64,000 nucleotides of DNA from Actinomyces johnsonii (GCF_006546835.1 NZ_VICB01000013.1:1-64000); one strand, 5' to 3'. Positions 28,058 through 36,473 are shown, numbered from the stretch's first letter. Program-made: numbers and translations. The notes: a model not told the origin generated them from the sequence alone.

Positions 28058-28401
28058 GTGCGGTGAGTCTGTGTTCTGTCAGCTACAAGATCAGTGGGGC
28101 TGAGCCGCACGCGCTCAATGATCTCCCCACCGTCGAGTCGATTCTCCTCGACGCCGCATGGGAAGCGGGACTGACAGCCGTCTCCACTGCGCACCACCGG
28201 TTCGAGCCCCAGGGTCTGAGCGCCGTCATCATTCTGTCCGAGTCGCATATCGCCGCCCACACCTGGCCCGAGTCCGGCACTGGCTACGTGACGCTCACCA
28301 GCTGCCGCACGCTGACCCCTGTGCAGATCGAGGCTGTGGGGGAGATGGTGCGTCGGCGCCTGCGAGCCCGGCACGTGATCAGCTCGGGGACCACGCTGTG
28401 A
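28054..28401 (+). CDS. speD: S-adenosylmethionine decarboxylase proenzyme
   Basis: 115 aa, prokaryotic class with self-cleavage. The cleavage motif is ILSESHIAAHTWPESG, in which the Ser after Glu would become the pyruvoyl group; the upstream HHRFEPQGLS and the C-terminal cysteine in LTSCRTLTP fit the family. It produces decarboxylated SAM, the aminopropyl donor for spermidine synthesis by the SpeE-like protein encoded at 29474-31000. GTG 28054 sits 6 nt after a -10 box and is probably leaderless. Overlaps the next gene by GTGA. No putrescine-making gene occurs in the window. Confidence 0.92.
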   Translation: MSAVSLCSVSYKISGAEPHALNDLPTVESILLDAAWEAGLTAVSTAHHRFEPQGLSAVIILSESHIAAHTWPESGTGYVTLTSCRTLTPVQIEAVGEMVRRRLRARHVISSGTTL

Positions 28402-29165
28402 GTATCAGAGGTGATTTGAGAGTCGGCGAGACGCTTCGGGGAACTCTGCGAGAAAAGAGTCGCACCTACACCGTGATGGGCAGGATTCTTCTTCAACGGA
28501 GGAACCAGGCAAATGTGCGCCGCATCCGTTGCGAGCAATGGCGTCTCCTCGACGACAACGGTAAGGAGCTCTGGCTTGAGATCAATCGTGACGCCAACGA
28601 GGTGGTGCTGCACGAGCCGGTTCCTATTCGGCCGACGATCGATCCGCGCACGCTCGAGGTCGGTCAGACCCGGCAGCTGAGAGTTCGTGGCCGGCTGTGC
28701 ACCGTCGAGGTCGAGGAAGTGCACTGTGCTGAGATCGACCACGAGACCGGGGCCATCAATCATCCGAATGGGGCTCTCACCACGACAACGTGCGCCGAGC
28801 TCCGCGTGGTGGATGCAGAGGGCTCACTTTCCAGAATGGTGATCGACGCGCATCGCCTCCAGGGCCGTGAGGTCTACGGCAAAACGCCCCTGTCCTCCTC
28901 TCAGCAGTACGAGGTCTTCGGCAGGCCCGTGTACCGGCCGTGGTGGATACCCAGCGTCGTGCGAAGGTTCTGGCGGTGGTTCCTCACGGCGATCTCCGGG
29001 GCGAGCGGAAGCTGGTTGACCCATCTATTCTGGTTCGTCCTGCTATTCGTTGTGATGGTGCTTCTCGAGTTGATCGATGACGATGGTTTTATTCCCTCAG
29101 GAGGCGGTTCCTTCTTCCGGAACCGCTCGGTCTACGGGGGTGGAGGCGGCGGCGTCGGCAAGTAG
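28398..29165 (+). CDS. DUF4178-like single-TM protein with Gly6 tail (copy B)
   Basis: 255 aa, paralogue of 27186-27938. Domain residues ~6-180 (LRVGETLRG ... CEQWRLL ... LWLEINRD ... VLHEPV; then VEVEEVH and KTPLSSSQQYEVFGRPVY), TM helix ~206-226 (LFWFVLLFVVMVLLELI), a short linker, and the tail VYGGGGGGVGK identical in protein to copy A. The tail's codons differ at six third positions with no amino-acid change, so the peptide itself is under selection. GTG 28398 overlaps the speD stop, so translation is coupled to polyamine synthesis. Family assignment is from memory and was not searched. Confidence 0.72.
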   Translation: MSIRGDLRVGETLRGTLREKSRTYTVMGRILLQRRNQANVRRIRCEQWRLLDDNGKELWLEINRDANEVVLHEPVPIRPTIDPRTLEVGQTRQLRVRGRLCTVEVEEVHCAEIDHETGAINHPNGALTTTTCAELRVVDAEGSLSRMVIDAHRLQGREVYGKTPLSSSQQYEVFGRPVYRPWWIPSVVRRFWRWFLTAISGASGSWLTHLFWFVLLFVVMVLLELIDDDGFIPSGGGSFFRNRSVYGGGGGGVGK

Positions 29166-29217
29166 CGTGGAACTCGATCACCCAACCCTGTAAACGGTCA
29201 TATACGAAGGAGAAGAC

Positions 29218-29463
29218 ATGTCGCTCATGACCATCGCTCACCAGTCATCGGTCGATCTCAACTGGCAGTCACTGCTCAGCACCATCGTCTACGCGGTGCT
29301 CGGAGTCGTCCTGCTCATGGTGTTCGCACTGCTCGTCAACCGCATCTTCCGTCTTGATCTCAGGCGCGAGCTCATCGAAGACCAGAACATCGGCCTGGGG
29401 CTCGCCTTCGCCGGTACGGCTATGGCCATCGCCATCATCATCGCAGCCACCATCCTGAGCTGA
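29218..29463 (+). CDS. DUF350-type small membrane protein
   Basis: 81 aa with two transmembrane helices (residues ~19-39 and ~60-80) joined by a charged loop (NRIFRLDLRRELIEDQNIGLG). The RELIEDQNIGLGLAFAGTAMA stretch is the core of DUF350, the repeat unit of E. coli YjfL, here present once. Good Shine-Dalgarno (GAAGGAGAAG) before ATG 29218. Lies between copy B and the membrane spermidine synthase, 10 nt before the latter. Function unknown; conserved association with polyamine-type enzymes suggests one membrane complex. Confidence 0.8.
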   Translation: MSLMTIAHQSSVDLNWQSLLSTIVYAVLGVVLLMVFALLVNRIFRLDLRRELIEDQNIGLGLAFAGTAMAIAIIIAATILS

Positions 29464-29473
29464 GCGGCTCGCC

Positions 29474-31000
29474 ATGACCCATGGCCGAATCGGACGACGG
29501 GAGAACGTCGCCCTGTTCACCGCGGCCCTGCTCGCCGCGATCGGCGGGCTCATCTATGAGCTCATCCTGGGTACGGCCGCCTCCTACCTCCTGGGTGACT
29601 CTGTCCTCAGCTTCAGCCTCGCCACCGGTATCACCCTGTTCGGAATGGGGATCGGCTCGCTGCTGGTCAACCGCTTCCGCGCCGCACCAGCGGTCGTCTT
29701 CGGCGTCAGCGAAGTCTTTCTGGGCCTCATCGGCGGCAACTCCGTCCTCCTGCTGTATCTGGCCTTCGGGCGCACCCGTCTGCACTGGGTCGTCTTCGGC
29801 AGCATCAGCCTGACCATCGGCATCCTCATCGGCCTGGAGATTCCGCTGCTGGTGCGGACCTTCGCCGCCTTCGGGCGCCGCTCGACCAGCGAACTGCTCG
29901 GCAAGGTCATGGCCATCGACTACTTCGGCTCACTGGTCGCCTCCCTGGTCTTCCCCCTGATCCTCCTGCCGCAGCTCGGCCTCATGCGCGGGGCCTACCT
30001 CGTGGGGGCGCTCAACGTCCTGGTCGCGGTCCTCGTCCTGCTCCAGGTGCGCACACCTCGCAAGATCCTGTGGGCGGCCACCGCCGCCGTCGTGGCACTG
30101 GTCGGCATGTTCGCGGCCGCCAACCGCATCGAGCGCAGCGTGGAGGCGCTGACCTACAACGACCCGGTCGTCTACTACCAGCAGACCGCCTACCAGAAGG
30201 TGGTCCTCACCGACTACCGCAACGACCTGCGCATGTACCTCAACGGACAGCTCCAGTTCTCCAGCCTGGACGAGGCCAGGTACCACGAGACCCTGTCCGC
30301 CAGCGCCATGACCTCGGTGAAGGATCCTGCGCACATCCTCGTGCTCGGTGGCGGTGACGGTCTGCTGGCGCGGGAGATCCTGCGCTACCCCAGCGTCAAG
30401 GACGTCACCATCGTGGATATCGACCCCGGCGTTACCGAGCTGGCGCGAAGCAACCGCCTGCTCAAGGACCTCAACAAGGCATCCCTGTCCGATTCCAGAG
30501 TGAGCGTCGTCAACGACGACGCCTTCACCTACGTCCGGGACTCCGGGACAACCTACGACGTCGTTCTCGTCGACCTGGTTGACCCCTCCAATGAGAAGCT
30601 CGCCAAGCTCTACTCCACCGAGTTCTACCGGAATGTCGAGGCGCGGCTGGCACCTGAGGGCGTCATGGTCACCCAGGCAACCTCCACGTTCTTCTCACCC
30701 CACGCCTTCTCCACAGTGGCCAGCACCGTTGCCACCTCCCAACCGGGTCGGCAGATTCTGCCCTTCTCGACCAACATCCCCTCCTTCGGGGAGTGGGGTT
30801 TCGTGCTGTCCACCAAGACGCCGCAGAACCTCATCAGCCAGCCGCTGCCCGAGGGACTGACCTACCAGGACCGGAAGACCCTGGAGTTCATCATGCGAAC
30901 CAAACCGGCCCGCACCGAGACTATGGAGCCATCTACTCTCCTGCATCCGCGGATCGTCGAGGTCTACAACCGAGACATGCGGCAGTGGCGCTACTACTGA
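29474..31000 (+). CDS. speE: membrane-anchored polyamine aminopropyltransferase (spermidine synthase-like)
   Basis: 508 aa. About seven N-terminal transmembrane helices (residues ~12-215) are fused to a soluble aminopropyltransferase domain (~230-500). Catalytic-domain motifs: YQKVVLTDY, QLQFSSLDEARYHETL, VLGGGDGLLAREIL (decarboxylated-SAM site), VDIDPGV, DDAFTYV and the DLVDPSNEKLAKLYSTEFY aspartates. It would transfer an aminopropyl group from decarboxylated SAM (made by the adjacent SpeD) to putrescine or another amine close to the membrane. The TM fusion distinguishes it from the ~280-aa cytosolic SpeE. Followed by a strong hairpin. Confidence 0.85.
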   Translation: MTHGRIGRRENVALFTAALLAAIGGLIYELILGTAASYLLGDSVLSFSLATGITLFGMGIGSLLVNRFRAAPAVVFGVSEVFLGLIGGNSVLLLYLAFGRTRLHWVVFGSISLTIGILIGLEIPLLVRTFAAFGRRSTSELLGKVMAIDYFGSLVASLVFPLILLPQLGLMRGAYLVGALNVLVAVLVLLQVRTPRKILWAATAAVVALVGMFAAANRIERSVEALTYNDPVVYYQQTAYQKVVLTDYRNDLRMYLNGQLQFSSLDEARYHETLSASAMTSVKDPAHILVLGGGDGLLAREILRYPSVKDVTIVDIDPGVTELARSNRLLKDLNKASLSDSRVSVVNDDAFTYVRDSGTTYDVVLVDLVDPSNEKLAKLYSTEFYRNVEARLAPEGVMVTQATSTFFSPHAFSTVASTVATSQPGRQILPFSTNIPSFGEWGFVLSTKTPQNLISQPLPEGLTYQDRKTLEFIMRTKPARTETMEPSTLLHPRIVEVYNRDMRQWRYY

Positions 31001-31015
31001 ATCACCCGGGAAGAG

Positions 31016-31063
31016 GCGGCGAAGTCGGTTCGGTCTGAATCGTTCCGGAAGCGACTTCGCCGC
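31016..31063. terminator. terminator of the polyamine module
   Basis: GCGGCGAAGTCG pairs perfectly with CGACTTCGCCGC over a 24-nt loop. It lies between convergent genes, so it can serve both strands. No T-run on the plus strand. Confidence 0.65.
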
Positions 31064-31096
31064 TGCGCTGTCACCGCACCGAGGTCGGCCGCTTTC

Positions 31097-31456
31097 TCAT
31101 CTCAGGATTCTGATGGTCAGCCAGGCGGCGATCCCGGCGATCATCACACAGCTTATCAGGGACACGATGACCGCCATGCCGAGGATGAACAGATAGAGCA
31201 TCGACGTCAGCGTTGTCAGCCAGATGAGTGCGACGCGAGCAGCGCGAGGAAGTGCCGTCGCCAGGCATGCCCCGGCGGCGACGATCATCAGCCCGCTGAC
31301 GGCGAAGCTCATGAAGTCGGGGCTCAGTACATTGACGGACTCGAGCGTTCCTCCCCAGATGATGATGAGGAGGCCGCAGACGGCCAGGCATGCTCCGGCG
31401 ATGTTTCGTCCGCTCAGTTGTGGCCGGGTCGACTTGTCGTGGTTCGTTGCTGTCAT
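31097..31456 (-). CDS. small multi-helix membrane protein
   Basis: 119 aa. A hydrophilic N-terminus (TNHDKSTRPQLSGR) is followed by about four hydrophobic helices ending ILR. ATG 31456 has GAAAGGAAAG upstream; longer in-frame sequence overlaps the flavodoxin gene and looks non-native. No domain recognised. 53 nt downstream of the flavodoxin gene on the same strand, so the two may be cotranscribed under the MerR-type promoter. Confidence 0.65.
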   Translation of the reverse strand: MTATNHDKSTRPQLSGRNIAGACLAVCGLLIIIWGGTLESVNVLSPDFMSFAVSGLMIVAAGACLATALPRAARVALIWLTTLTSMLYLFILGMAVIVSLISCVMIAGIAAWLTIRILR

Positions 31457-31509
31457 GTTGTTGCTTTCCTTTCGATGATGCGATGCGCAGTTGTCGCCAA
31501 GACGTCTGT

Positions 31510-32019
31510 CTATCTGCCGTTTGCTGAAGCCGCGAGCTCCCGCCCCCAGCTGTGGGCGTCGGTCTTCTCTCCATCGGCCAGTGGACCCTTGCTCGCCGTG
31601 ACCACGAAGCTCCTGACCGACGACGTCCGCCGACCCTGATGACGCTGCAGCGCCTTGGCGATCGCCTTGGCCGCTGAACCGCTGAGCCATCCCTTGGAGA
31701 TGACCGTGTCGAAGGCAGCGGCGTCGGTGGATGCCGGGATCGCCGTGGTCGCCAGCCACTCGCCGATCCCGGGGGATGCCTCGCCCGACCCTGCCTGCTC
31801 ACGGGCTTTGGCCTGTGAGGCCGCAGTCGGCAGGCCCCGGTTGTGTGTGGGGGCTCCCAGCACGAGCAGATCCAGGTCTGCGGGCAGGGCACTCGGAGCC
31901 TGGGAGACGTCGACGACCTGGGTGTCGACGCCTCCCTCGATCATCCCAGCGGCGACAGCCTCGGCGATGAGCCGGGTATTGCCGAAATAGGACTCAACAA
32001 CGATGAGTGCCGTGGCCAT
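31510..32019 (-). CDS. flavodoxin-family protein
   Basis: 169 aa. N-terminal ALIVVESYFGNTRLIAEAVAAG with the phosphate-binding loop (ESxxGNT), then LVLGAPTHNRGLP for the FMN ring and a C-terminal helix. A small FMN electron carrier or sensor. AGGAGGAG precedes ATG 32019. Its promoter region carries the same MerR-like operator as the ABC exporter 6 kb away, which suggests regulation by the MerR protein encoded at 26156-26995 under redox-active drug stress (inference). Confidence 0.85.
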   Translation of the reverse strand: MATALIVVESYFGNTRLIAEAVAAGMIEGGVDTQVVDVSQAPSALPADLDLLVLGAPTHNRGLPTAASQAKAREQAGSGEASPGIGEWLATTAIPASTDAAAFDTVISKGWLSGSAAKAIAKALQRHQGRRTSSVRSFVVTASKGPLADGEKTDAHSWGRELAASANGR

Positions 32020-32085
32020 GGTCTCCTCCTAAGGGCCGGTACCGGTGATGACGCCGGTGCTGAATGCGTCATGATCACAGCGTCG

Positions 32086-32110
32086 GGTGTGACGCCACGT
32101 CGCACGCAAA
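32086..32110 (-). promoter_or_regulatory. MerR-type operator/promoter of the flavodoxin gene
   Basis: On the minus strand: TTGCGT, 19 nt with the dyad GACGTGGCGTC, then GACGCT as a weak -10. Closely matches the ABC-exporter promoter at 26098-26124. Confidence 0.55.
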
Positions 32111-32210
32111 CGGGGCCCGCCGCTCAGAAGGCGACGGGCCCCGTCAGGCCGCGGAGATCGGTGGAGAGGGGAGACGAGTGAGAGCGACGAACGGCGCCGC
32201 CGCGTCTGTC

Positions 32211-33116
32211 TCAGAGCTGGGAAGCGTCGACGGCGAAGGTGTTGCAGGCCTGGACCGAGCCGGAGTTCATCCCGGTGGTGAACCAGCGAACGCGCTGCTC
32301 GGACGAGCCATGGGTCCAGGTATCGGAGTCGATGTGCCCCTTGGCCCGTTCCTGGATGTGGTCGTCACCGACGGCTTCGGCCGCTCCCAGCGCACCGTTG
32401 ATCTCCTCGCTGCTGGGACGGTTGAGGAAGGGTTTGCCGGTCTCCGGGTCGGGGGTGGAGGAGGCATGGTTGACCCAGATTCCCGCGTAGCAGTCCGCCT
32501 GAAGCTCCAGGCGGACCGAGTCCGATGTCGCGCCGCTGCCCGAGCGGTCGGCTTTGGCCATCTGCCCGGTCAGGTGCTGGATATGGTGGCCGAACTCATG
32601 GGCCACGATGTACTCCTCCGCCAGGGGCGTGTCCGTGGCCCCCAGCGACTTCTCCATCTCGGAGAAGAAGCTCATGTCCAGGTAGACCGTCTGGTCCCCC
32701 GAGCAGTAGAAGGGCCCCACCGCTGAGGAGGCGTTGCCGCAGGCCGAGGAGATCCGGGTGCCGTCCCACAGGACGAACTCGGGCTTGGCGTAGGTGAGCC
32801 CCGCCTGGGCGGGCAGCTGGTCCGTCCACACCGCGTCGAGGGACTCGGCGGTGGCCACCATGCGGCACTGGGTGTACTTGTTGGCACTCTCCCCGCTGGT
32901 GCACATAGAGGTATCGATCGACGAGGTCGTCGATATCGTCCTCCCAGCCTGCTGCGCCCCCAGCATGGCGGACAGGTCCACCCCCGTGAGCTGGGAGATG
33001 AGGACGACGGCGATGACGGTCAGGATCGAGCCGCCGCCGATCATCGCGCCCCGGCCTCCGCCGGAACGGGTCTGGACCCGGTTGGGATCGATCTTGATAT
33101 CGCGGTTGAAGGACAC
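32211..33116 (-). CDS. YpfJ-type neutral zinc metallopeptidase
   Basis: 301 aa. N-terminal cytosolic Arg-rich stretch (NRDIKIDPNRVQTRSGGGRG), one TM helix (SILTVIAVVLISQLTGV), then a peptidase domain with the zinc motif EYIVAHEFGHHIQHLTG (HExxH) and the downstream ELQADCYAGIW metal ligand. GTG 33116 has GAGGTGG upstream; the frame is open further but without conserved sequence. Predicted membrane-anchored with the catalytic domain outside. Divergent from pyrD. Confidence 0.9.
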   Translation of the reverse strand: MSFNRDIKIDPNRVQTRSGGGRGAMIGGGSILTVIAVVLISQLTGVDLSAMLGAQQAGRTISTTSSIDTSMCTSGESANKYTQCRMVATAESLDAVWTDQLPAQAGLTYAKPEFVLWDGTRISSACGNASSAVGPFYCSGDQTVYLDMSFFSEMEKSLGATDTPLAEEYIVAHEFGHHIQHLTGQMAKADRSGSGATSDSVRLELQADCYAGIWVNHASSTPDPETGKPFLNRPSSEEINGALGAAEAVGDDHIQERAKGHIDSDTWTHGSSEQRVRWFTTGMNSGSVQACNTFAVDASQL

Positions 33117-33273
33117 GGACCACCTCTGAGAACACACCTGTGATGGGGCTCGGACTGCCCCCACGCTACCGTGATACCGCCCCCGGCGCGAAGCAAGGAC
33201 CACCGGGAGCGAGACCGCCCGGACTGAGCGCGGCTGCGGGGTCGTATTAGCTGCGCCGGGGTAGCCTGGCACC

Positions 33274-34338
33274 GTGCTCTACGACCTGCTGTACAAGACC
33301 GTCCTGACCCGTATCGACCCCGAGCTGATCCACGATGTGTGCATGGACGCGATCGAGGTGACCGGCAAGGTTCCCCTCGTCAGGGACGTGGTGCGCCAGA
33401 TGTGGGGGCGCCGACCGGCGTTCCCCGTGCCCTCCGCCAACCAGGGCGGTCCCTTCGCCCGCCCCGTCCCAGGCGTCCTGGGTCTCGCGGCCGGAATGGA
33501 CAAGGAGGGGCAGGCCATCGAGGGCCTGGACATGCTCGGCTTCGGCTTCATCGAGGTCGGCACCTTCACCGCCCGTGCTCAAGGCGGCAACGACAAGCCC
33601 CGCATGTGGCGCTACCCCCAGATGCGGGCCGTGCGCAACCGCATGGGCTTCAACAACTCCGGTGCCGACGAAGCCGCCAGGCGGCTGCGCGCCCTGCGCC
33701 GCACACCGCGGGGGCGTTCCATCGTCGTCGGCGCGAATATCGGCAAGACCAAGGTGACACCCCTTGAAGACGCGGTTGAGGACTACCGCTACTCGGCCGC
33801 CGCGGTTGCCCGCTGGGTCGACTACCTCGTCGTCAACGTCTCCAGTCCCAACACCCCCGGGCTGCGCAGCCTGCAGAGCGTCGAGACGCTGCGCCCGATC
33901 CTGGAGGCGGTGCGCGAGGCCGCAGACCGCGCGGCGAGACGCCACGTCCCGCTCCTGGTCAAGATCGCCCCGGACCTTGCCGATGAGGATCTCGACGCCG
34001 TCGCCGACCTGGTCCTGGATCTGGAGCTGGATGGAGTCGTGGCCACCAACACCACCATCGACCACGACCTGGGGGAGGGCGGTCTGTCCGGTGCGCCGCT
34101 CCTGCCCCGCTCCCTGGAGGTCGTGCGCCGCCTGCGCGGCAGGCTGGGGGAGGGCCCCATCATCATCGGCGTCGGCGGCATCTCCTCCATCATGGACGCC
34201 GAGCTCATGCTCGACGCCGGAGCGGACCTGCTCCAGGCCTACACGGCCTTCATCTACAACGGGCCGGCCTGGCCGGGGCGGATCAACCGGGCCCTGGCCA
34301 CCGTCCCGGCCGGATCCGCGGGCCGCGCATGGCGCTGA
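33274..34338 (+). CDS. pyrD: dihydroorotate dehydrogenase (quinone), class 2
   Basis: 354 aa; oxidises dihydroorotate to orotate in pyrimidine synthesis. FMN and substrate motifs: GLAAGMDKEGQAIEGLDMLG, NRMGFNNSGAD, the catalytic Ser in VVNVSSPNTPGLRSLQ, KIAPDLADED, ATNTTIDHD and IIGVGGISS. The extended N-terminal helix (MLYDLLYKTVLTRIDPE) is the membrane-binding part of class 2 enzymes. GTG 33274 follows TAGCCT by 6 nt; probably leaderless. Confidence 0.95.
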   Translation: MLYDLLYKTVLTRIDPELIHDVCMDAIEVTGKVPLVRDVVRQMWGRRPAFPVPSANQGGPFARPVPGVLGLAAGMDKEGQAIEGLDMLGFGFIEVGTFTARAQGGNDKPRMWRYPQMRAVRNRMGFNNSGADEAARRLRALRRTPRGRSIVVGANIGKTKVTPLEDAVEDYRYSAAAVARWVDYLVVNVSSPNTPGLRSLQSVETLRPILEAVREAADRAARRHVPLLVKIAPDLADEDLDAVADLVLDLELDGVVATNTTIDHDLGEGGLSGAPLLPRSLEVVRRLRGRLGEGPIIIGVGGISSIMDAELMLDAGADLLQAYTAFIYNGPAWPGRINRALATVPAGSAGRAWR

Positions 34339-34368
34339 CCCCCGTTTCCCTTCAGACGGGGCGCTTTT
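34339..34368 (+). terminator. pyrD terminator
   Basis: CCCCGT (34340-34345) pairs with ACGGGG (34356-34361), followed by CGCTTTT. A second, weaker dyad (ACCAGTT at 34381, AACTGGT ending 34425) lies in the same convergent gap and may serve the minus-strand gene. Confidence 0.65.
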
Positions 34369-34434
34369 CCGTGGAGGACCACCAGTTGCTCGGGCCCATG
34401 AGGCGCCCCGCCGGGCGGAACTGGTCGGAAAAGG

Positions 34435-35043
34435 TCAGGACGGGTACTGGCCCCGCTTGACCAGGGCGGCCGGACGGCGCCAGCGCCGCAGCATGAAGCA
34501 ACGCGACATGATGTAGAAGAAGATCGTCCCCTCGTCCTTGACCCGTTCGTTCCCGAACTTCTTGACGAGGCGCTGGCGCAACCGGTGCCAGCACCAGGCG
34601 GCGTCGGCAATCGCCAGCAGCAGGTAGCCGTTCATCGTCAGCACGGCGTAGAAGCTGACTAGCGGGTACTGGGGCAGGATACGGCTGAACCCGAAGGAGA
34701 AAATGAGCAAGACGAAGACGAGAGGCATGAAGAACTCGCCCAGGTTGAAGCGCGCATCGACGTAGTCGCGGATGTAGCGCTTGACCGGCCCTTTCTCCCG
34801 GGATGGAAGGTACTTCTCCTCACCGGTCACCATCGCCTCGTTCTGCCGCTTCCAGGCCTCGTCACGGGCCGCCCGCGCCTCCCGCTTGGCGGCCTGACGG
34901 TCTTTGGGAACCACGGGGTGCAGATTCTTGGCCTGCTGGTCCTTGCGCCTGGGAGTGGGGCGCCCTTTGCCAACGGGCTTGGGGCTGGGCTCGGCTGCAG
35001 GCTCCGGTTCGGGGGTCTGGCTGCGCTTCTTGAACAGGCTCAC
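34435..35043 (-). CDS. DUF3043 membrane protein
   Basis: 202 aa. Basic disordered N-terminus (KKRSQTPEPEPAAEPSPKPVG), the KRYIRDYVDARFNLGEFFMP signature of DUF3043, two TM helices (FMPLVFVLLIFSFGFSRI and VSFYAVLTMNGYLLLAIAD), and a basic C-terminus. Conserved in actinobacteria, function unknown. GTG 35043 lies 7 nt after TAGTCT on this strand: leaderless type. It faces the dipeptidase gene, with both leaderless promoters inside 41 nt. Confidence 0.88.
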   Translation of the reverse strand: MSLFKKRSQTPEPEPAAEPSPKPVGKGRPTPRRKDQQAKNLHPVVPKDRQAAKREARAARDEAWKRQNEAMVTGEEKYLPSREKGPVKRYIRDYVDARFNLGEFFMPLVFVLLIFSFGFSRILPQYPLVSFYAVLTMNGYLLLAIADAAWCWHRLRQRLVKKFGNERVKDEGTIFFYIMSRCFMLRRWRRPAALVKRGQYPS

Positions 35044-35084
35044 GGTGCACAGACTAGCGGCAGCGGCGCGATACCCTGAAAACC

Positions 35085-36473
35085 ATGATCACCGTTGATG
35101 CCGTGCGCACCGCCGTGCACACCTCCATGCCCGCCATCGTCTCCGACCTGACAGACCTGGTCGCGATCCCCTCGGTCTCAGCCTCCAGTCACGACCAAGC
35201 CCAGGTCCGGCGCTCCGCCGAGGCCGTTGCCGCGCTCCTGCGCGACAGCGGCCTGGATGCCGAGATCCTCTCCGTGCCCGCTCCGGACGGCACCCCGGGG
35301 AGGCCCGCCGTCCTCGCCCACAAGGAGGGACCCCAGGGCAGTCCGCACGTCCTTCTCTACTCCCACCACGACGTCCAGCCCGTCGGCGACCCGGCCAGCT
35401 GGGACCAGGCTGACCCCTTCACCGCCGAGCGGCGCGGCGAGCGGCTCTTCGGTCGCGGCACCTCCGATGATAAGGCCGGCGTCATCACCCACGCCCACGC
35501 CCTGCGCACCCTGGCGTCCCTGGCTGCCGGTGAGCTGCCCTGCTCGGTGACTGTCTTCGTCGAGGGAGAGGAGGAGGTCGGCAGCCCCTCATTCGAGAAC
35601 TTCCTGAGGACCTATCGAGACCGGCTCGCTTCCGATGTCATCGTCGTGGCCGATTCCTCCAACTGGAAGGTCGGTACCCCCTCCCTGACGACCTCGCTGC
35701 GCGGCGTCGTCCAGGTCGACGTCCGCCTCGACATGCTCGACCACGCGCTTCACTCCGGCCAGTACGGCGGTCCCGTCCTAGACGCCGCCACCGCCATGTG
35801 CCGCCTGATCGCCTCCTGCCACGACGCGTCCGGCGATGTCACCATCTGCGGGCTCATCAGCCGGTCCCAGGCCGACGCCGACTTCCCGGACTACCCGGAG
35901 GTCGACTTCCGTGCGGACGCCGGGGTCCTCGACGGCGTCGAGCTCGCCGGTACCGGCGACCTCACCGCGAGGCTGTGGACTAAGCCTTCCCTGACCCTTA
36001 TCGGTATGGATATCACTCCTTTGGACCTGGCCGGTAACGTCCTGGCCCCCTCGTGCACCGCCCGCCTCTCGCTGCGAATCGCCCCCGGGCAGGATCCCGC
36101 CGAGGCTCAGGAGGCGCTGGCCGCCCACCTGGAGAAGCACGTGCCCTTCGGCGGCCGGCTGACCGTCAGCGGCCGTGAGGCCGGTCCCGCCTTCGACGGC
36201 TCCGAGGTCACTCCCGCCTCCGAAGCGGCCCATTGGGCGCTGTCCACCGCCTGGGACACCGAGGCCGTCAACATCGGCCAGGGCGGTTCCATCCCCTTCA
36301 TCGCCACTCTGAAGGAGACCTTCCCCGACGCCCAGGTGCTCGTCACCGGGATCGAGGACCCCGACACCCGCGCTCACAGCGAGAACGAGTCCATGCACCT
36401 GGGCGAGCTGGAGCGCATCGTGGTCGCCGAGGCGCTCCTCCTGGCCCGCCTCAGTGGCGCCATCTCCTCGTGA
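35085..36473 (+). CDS. M20-family dipeptidase
   Basis: 462 aa. Metal and catalytic motifs of M20 peptidases: LLYSHHDVQPVG, LFGRGTSDDKAGV, the base Glu in FVEGEEEVGSPSF, VVADSSNW, and the last ligand His in DTRAHSENESMHLGEL. A dimerisation domain occupies the middle (~190-330). Hydrolyses dipeptides or acylated amino acids in the cytosol (no signal peptide). ATG 35085 follows TACCCT by 7 nt. Confidence 0.92.
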   Translation: MITVDAVRTAVHTSMPAIVSDLTDLVAIPSVSASSHDQAQVRRSAEAVAALLRDSGLDAEILSVPAPDGTPGRPAVLAHKEGPQGSPHVLLYSHHDVQPVGDPASWDQADPFTAERRGERLFGRGTSDDKAGVITHAHALRTLASLAAGELPCSVTVFVEGEEEVGSPSFENFLRTYRDRLASDVIVVADSSNWKVGTPSLTTSLRGVVQVDVRLDMLDHALHSGQYGGPVLDAATAMCRLIASCHDASGDVTICGLISRSQADADFPDYPEVDFRADAGVLDGVELAGTGDLTARLWTKPSLTLIGMDITPLDLAGNVLAPSCTARLSLRIAPGQDPAEAQEALAAHLEKHVPFGGRLTVSGREAGPAFDGSEVTPASEAAHWALSTAWDTEAVNIGQGGSIPFIATLKETFPDAQVLVTGIEDPDTRAHSENESMHLGELERIVVAEALLLARLSGAISS

